Shown here: positions 61,596 through 64,000 of the stretch, in pieces
Position numbering within the stretch: the stretch's first letter is position 1
Layout of the letters: the number at the start of each line of letters is the position of its first letter
NCBI RefSeq assembly: GCF_032116555.1
Contig: NZ_CP134949.1
Coordinates: 3,162,001 to 3,226,000, forward strand
Length of the DNA stretch: 64,000 bases
Origin: Halobaculum sp. XH14
Lineage (GTDB): Archaea > Halobacteriota > Halobacteria > Halobacteriales > Haloferacaceae
Direction: 5' to 3'
The notes under the pieces: generated by a model
Database searches by the model: none
What the model was told of the DNA's origin: nothing
What the model saw: only the letters and a program-made list of their open reading frames with translations
Made by a program: the position numbers and the translations under genes

Positions 61596-61712
61596 CCGGG
61601 ACCACCGTGCGGACACTCCGTGGCCGCCGAACCGCCCGCCGGCGCGAATCGGCCCGAACGGCCTCTAAAACGTCTGACGCGTGTATGACGAGAGGGGAAG
61701 GATAATAACGCT

Positions 61713-61741
61713 CCATGGGTTACGGCCGTCATAACCTATGG
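61713..61741. promoter_or_regulatory. Quasi-palindrome over the ftsZ1 start, with TATA upstream
   Basis: CCATGGGTTACGG and CCGTCATAACCTATGG form a 29-bp imperfect palindrome (arms CCAT-GGTTA and TAACC-ATGG) that overlaps the ATG at 61738. GATAATAACG at 61701-61710 is the TATA box about 30 nt before that ATG. A dimeric regulator bound here would block transcription initiation. No binder is known from the window. Confidence 0.5.
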
Positions 61742-62910
61742 ACTCCATCGTCGAGGACGCGATCGACGAGGCCGAAGGGGAGGGGCAGTCCGTCGAAGCC
61801 GACGCGCCGGCGTCGACGGACGGGGCCGCCTCGGGTGTCTCCGACTCCGCCGAAAGTACCCCCACCTCGGGGAAGATGACCGACGAACAGCTGGAGGACG
61901 TCCTCCAGGACCTCCAGACGAACATCACCGTCGTCGGCTGTGGCGGCGCGGGCGGCAACACCGTCAACCGGATGGCCGAGGAGGGCATCCACGGCGCGAA
62001 GCTCGTCGCGGCAAACACCGACGTCCAGCACCTCGTGAACATCGAGGCGGACACGAAGATCCTCATCGGCCAGGACAAGACGAAGGGTCGCGGCGCCGGC
62101 TCGCTCCCCCAGGTCGGCGAGGAGGCGGCCATCGAGTCCCAGGAGGAGATCCGCGACTCCATCTCCGGCTCGGACATGGTGTTCGTCACGGCCGGCCTCG
62201 GCGGCGGCACCGGCACCGGCTCGGCACCCGTCGTCGCCAAGGCGGCCCGCGAGATCGGCGCGCTCACCATCGCCATCGTCACGACGCCGTTCACCGCGGA
62301 GGGTGAGGTCCGGCGGACGAACGCCGAGGCGGGGCTCGAACGACTCCGCGACGTCGCGGACACGGTCATCGTCGTCCCGAACGACCGGCTCCTCGACGCG
62401 GTCGGGAAGCTCCCCGTCCGGCAGGCGTTCAAGATCTCCGACGAGGTGCTGATGCGCTCGGTGAAGGGCATCACGGAGCTCATCACCAAGCCCGGCCTCG
62501 TCAATCTCGACTTCGCCGACGTCCGCACCGTGATGGAGAAGGGCGGCGTCGCCATGATCGGCCTCGGCGAGTCCGACTCGGACACGAAGGCCCAGGAGTC
62601 CGTCCAGTCGGCCCTCCGGTCCCCCCTGCTCGACGTCGACATCTCCGGCGCGAACTCCGCGCTCGTCAACGTCACCGGCGGCTCGGACATGAGCATCGAG
62701 GAGGCGGAGGGCGTCGTCGAGGAGATCTACGACCGGATCGATCCCGACGCGCGCATCATCTGGGGGACGTCCATCGACGAGGAACTCGACGGCACGATGC
62801 GGACGATGATCGTCGTCACGGGCGTCGAGTCGCCCCAGATCTACGGGCGCAACGACGCGGCGCAGGCGAAGGCGGAACGGAAGCTCGAGGACATCGACTA
62901 CGTCGAATAG
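61738..62910 (+). CDS. ftsZ1: Cell division protein FtsZ (FtsZ1 type)
   Basis: 390 residues. An acidic N-terminal extension of about 60 residues precedes [20 protein letters not shown]. The GTP signature loop is [12 protein letters not shown] (GGGTGTG at 155-161), the T7 loop is [13 protein letters not shown], and [20 protein letters not shown] is the C-terminal domain. It lies in the dtdA-ftsZ-secE-spt5 neighbourhood typical of the FtsZ1 group that organises assembly of the division ring; FtsZ2 would be encoded elsewhere. The start at 61738 has a TATA box about 30 nt upstream. Confidence 0.95.
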   Translation: MDSIVEDAIDEAEGEGQSVEADAPASTDGAASGVSDSAESTPTSGKMTDEQLEDVLQDLQTNITVVGCGGAGGNTVNRMAEEGIHGAKLVAANTDVQHLVNIEADTKILIGQDKTKGRGAGSLPQVGEEAAIESQEEIRDSISGSDMVFVTAGLGGGTGTGSAPVVAKAAREIGALTIAIVTTPFTAEGEVRRTNAEAGLERLRDVADTVIVVPNDRLLDAVGKLPVRQAFKISDEVLMRSVKGITELITKPGLVNLDFADVRTVMEKGGVAMIGLGESDSDTKAQESVQSALRSPLLDVDISGANSALVNVTGGSDMSIEEAEGVVEEIYDRIDPDARIIWGTSIDEELDGTMRTMIVVTGVESPQIYGRNDAAQAKAERKLEDIDYVE

Positions 62911-63005
62911 TCGTTCGCGCTTTCTGTCCCATTTTCTTCCGTGCTGGTTCCCCCACAGCGGCGGGTGGACTGCCACTGGTAGACTTGGATGCCTGTGACG
63001 ACCGC

Positions 63006-63037
63006 GAAAGCCCCCGCGGCCCCTTTCAGTCCCACCC
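63006..63037 (+). repeat. Dispersed element, copy F (fused modules)
   Basis: In the gap 62911-63439, GAAAGCCCCCGCGG joins directly to CCCCTTTCAGTCCCACCC, as in copy C, with no loop. Further right, on the minus strand from about 63290 to 63200, a tail-like run (CCTCTCCCTCCCCAACCGC, then GCTCGCTGCGATGCTCACC) resembles the tail of copy B, so a second, oppositely oriented fragment may lie here. The remainder (63295-63439) holds an AT-rich CAGATATAGAAG about 30-40 nt before secE. Confidence 0.75.
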
Positions 63038-63439
63038 GTCGGTTGGTCGGCCGAACGTCGCAGGCCTGACTACCGCTCGTGCCGCGGTGGGTAGTCCACC
63101 GGAGCGTTCACCCGGATGGCTGGCGAGTGCGTCGGCAGCAGGGGTGCGGTCGGCGCGTCCTGGCGGTGGGCGCGCGTGACGCGAACCCCCTTGTGGGGTG
63201 AGTCGACGCGCGCGAGGGGTGAGCATCGCAGCGAGCCTGCGAGCGAGAAGCGCAAGCGGTTGGGGAGGGAGAGGCCCTCCTAGGTCAAGCAGTAGTGGTC
63301 TGCTTGTCCACACTGACACTCCGCGTAGCGACTCCCGTGCTCAGTATCAGGACGCAACGAGTTCTAACACCCCCGAACGACCCACGCCGAGGAGGATTGC
63401 AACAGATATAGAAGCCACGGCGCAGTATCCCCGCCAACG

Positions 63440-63613
63440 ATGGACGTCAAGTACGACCTGACCAGCTACGTGCGGGTGCTCAAGCTGGCGAGCACGCCGG
63501 CATGGGGGGAGTTCTCCCAGGTCGCAAAGATCGCCGGCGCGGGCATCTTCCTCGTCGGGTTCCTCGGGTTCGTCATCTTCGCGGTCATGTCCTTCCTCCC
63601 GGGAGGTGTCTGA
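63440..63613 (+). CDS. secE: SecE preprotein translocase subunit (Sec61-gamma homolog)
   Basis: 57 residues. The amphipathic helix VKYDLTSYVRVLKLASTPAW precedes a membrane helix (KIAGAGIFLVGFLGFVIFAV). It is the single-helix SecE/Sec61-gamma of archaea that clamps SecY. It lies directly before spt5, the conserved archaeal order. ATG 63440; a TATA-like GATATAG lies about 38 nt upstream. Its end overlaps the spt5 start. Confidence 0.93.
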   Translation: MDVKYDLTSYVRVLKLASTPAWGEFSQVAKIAGAGIFLVGFLGFVIFAVMSFLPGGV

Positions 63614-64000
63614 GTTGCCGATCTACTCGGTGAAGACGACGGCGAGCCAGGAGCGCACCGTCGCGGACATGATCGCCAGCAAGGAGATGCCGGAGATCCA
63701 CGCCGTGCTCGCGCCCGATCAGCTCACGAGCTACGTGCTCGTCGAGGCCGACGACGACTCGATCATCCGGCGCGTGCTGGAGGAGGTCCCCCACGCCCGC
63801 GGGCTCGTCGAGGGCCCCGACGGCGAGGCGGGCCGCTCGTCGATGTCCGAGGTCGAGCACTTCCTCTCGCCGACGCCGGACGTCGAGGGCATCGCGGAGG
63901 GCGACATCGTCGAACTCATCGCGGGGCCGTTCAAGGGCGAGAAGGCGCAGGTCCAGCGCATCGACGAGGGCAAGGACCAGGTGACCGTCGAACTGTACGA
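63606..64000 (+). CDS. spt5: Transcription elongation factor Spt5 (NusG homolog), partial
   Basis: It is cut by the right edge; about 131 residues are visible. The NGN domain is IYSVKTTASQERTVADMIAS, then LAPDQLTSYVLVEADDDSII; the KOW domain is EGDIVELIAGPFKGEKAQVQ and continues past the edge. Spt5 binds RNA polymerase clamp to aid processivity, together with Spt4. The GTG at 63606 (VSELPIYSVK) is taken as start, overlapping the secE end by 8 bp; TTG at 63615 is the alternative. Confidence 0.93.
   Translation, partial: MSELPIYSVKTTASQERTVADMIASKEMPEIHAVLAPDQLTSYVLVEADDDSIIRRVLEEVPHARGLVEGPDGEAGRSSMSEVEHFLSPTPDVEGIAEGDIVELIAGPFKGEKAQVQRIDEGKDQVTVELY

Noticed and set aside
62985-63461. Short frames of 64-97 codons between ftsZ1 and secE
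   Set aside because: They run over repeat copy F and have basic, repetitive translations. The only supported gene there is secE.

Overview
This is 64 kb of a haloarchaeal (class Halobacteria) chromosome. The grounds are very high G+C, acidic proteins rich in Asp and Glu, and archaeal genes throughout: archaellins, Hef, Hjc, PriL, Spt5, DtdA and gas vesicle genes. TATA-like boxes often sit about 25-35 nt before a start, as expected for leaderless transcripts. The genus cannot be fixed from the sequence. About 70 genes, one tRNA and a family of intergenic repeats are supported. I see no insertion sequence, CRISPR array or rRNA.

Layout. 1-5.1 kb: HTH regulator, small conserved proteins, a VOC protein, an NhaC-type antiporter and a ferredoxin. 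5.1-16.1 kb: hef, a TrkH K+ transporter, small membrane and zinc proteins, a frameshifted gene, a Rad3/XPD-type helicase and a DHH phosphoesterase. 16.1-29.4 kb: motility block with a HalX-type response regulator, a KaiC-like ATPase, a winged-helix regulator, two archaellins, cheY-cheC-cheD and arlCE-F-G-H-I-J. 29.4-36.6 kb: membrane proteins, a dolichol-kinase-like enzyme, a CBS protein with glyS, priL, a SWIM protein and hjc. 36.7-42.2 kb: gas vesicle cluster, gvpA-gvpO leftward and gvpFGHIJKLM rightward. 42.2-47.7 kb: small conserved protein and a surface-glycan-type group (DUF2298, GT2, GtrA). 47.8-51.4 kb: initiator tRNA-Met with duplicated 3' sequence and two paralogous membrane proteins flanking a cryptic open frame. 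51.4-57 kb: Rieske protein, pabB-pabA-pabC, an HhH protein and aroE. 57-64 kb: two CaCA-type exchangers, dtdA, ftsZ1, secE and spt5 (cut by the window edge).

The most unusual signal is a family of intergenic elements at about 4.6, 14.1, 14.5, 33.2, 42.7, 51.95, 60.0 and 63.0 kb. They share a GAAAGCCCCCGCGG-like module and usually a CCCCTTTCAGTCCCACCC module. In two copies the modules are separated by perfect inverted arms whose sequence differs between copies while the pairing is kept, which suggests selection for structure. A second signal is a promoter block shared by arlA1, cheY and arlCE at constant spacing, suggesting co-regulation of motility genes. Other points are a gas vesicle cluster close to the experimentally minimal set with an enlarged gvpI and a Cys/His-headed GvpO, near-perfect gene conversion between the archaellin genes, and a PriL with only three of the usual four Fe-S cysteines.
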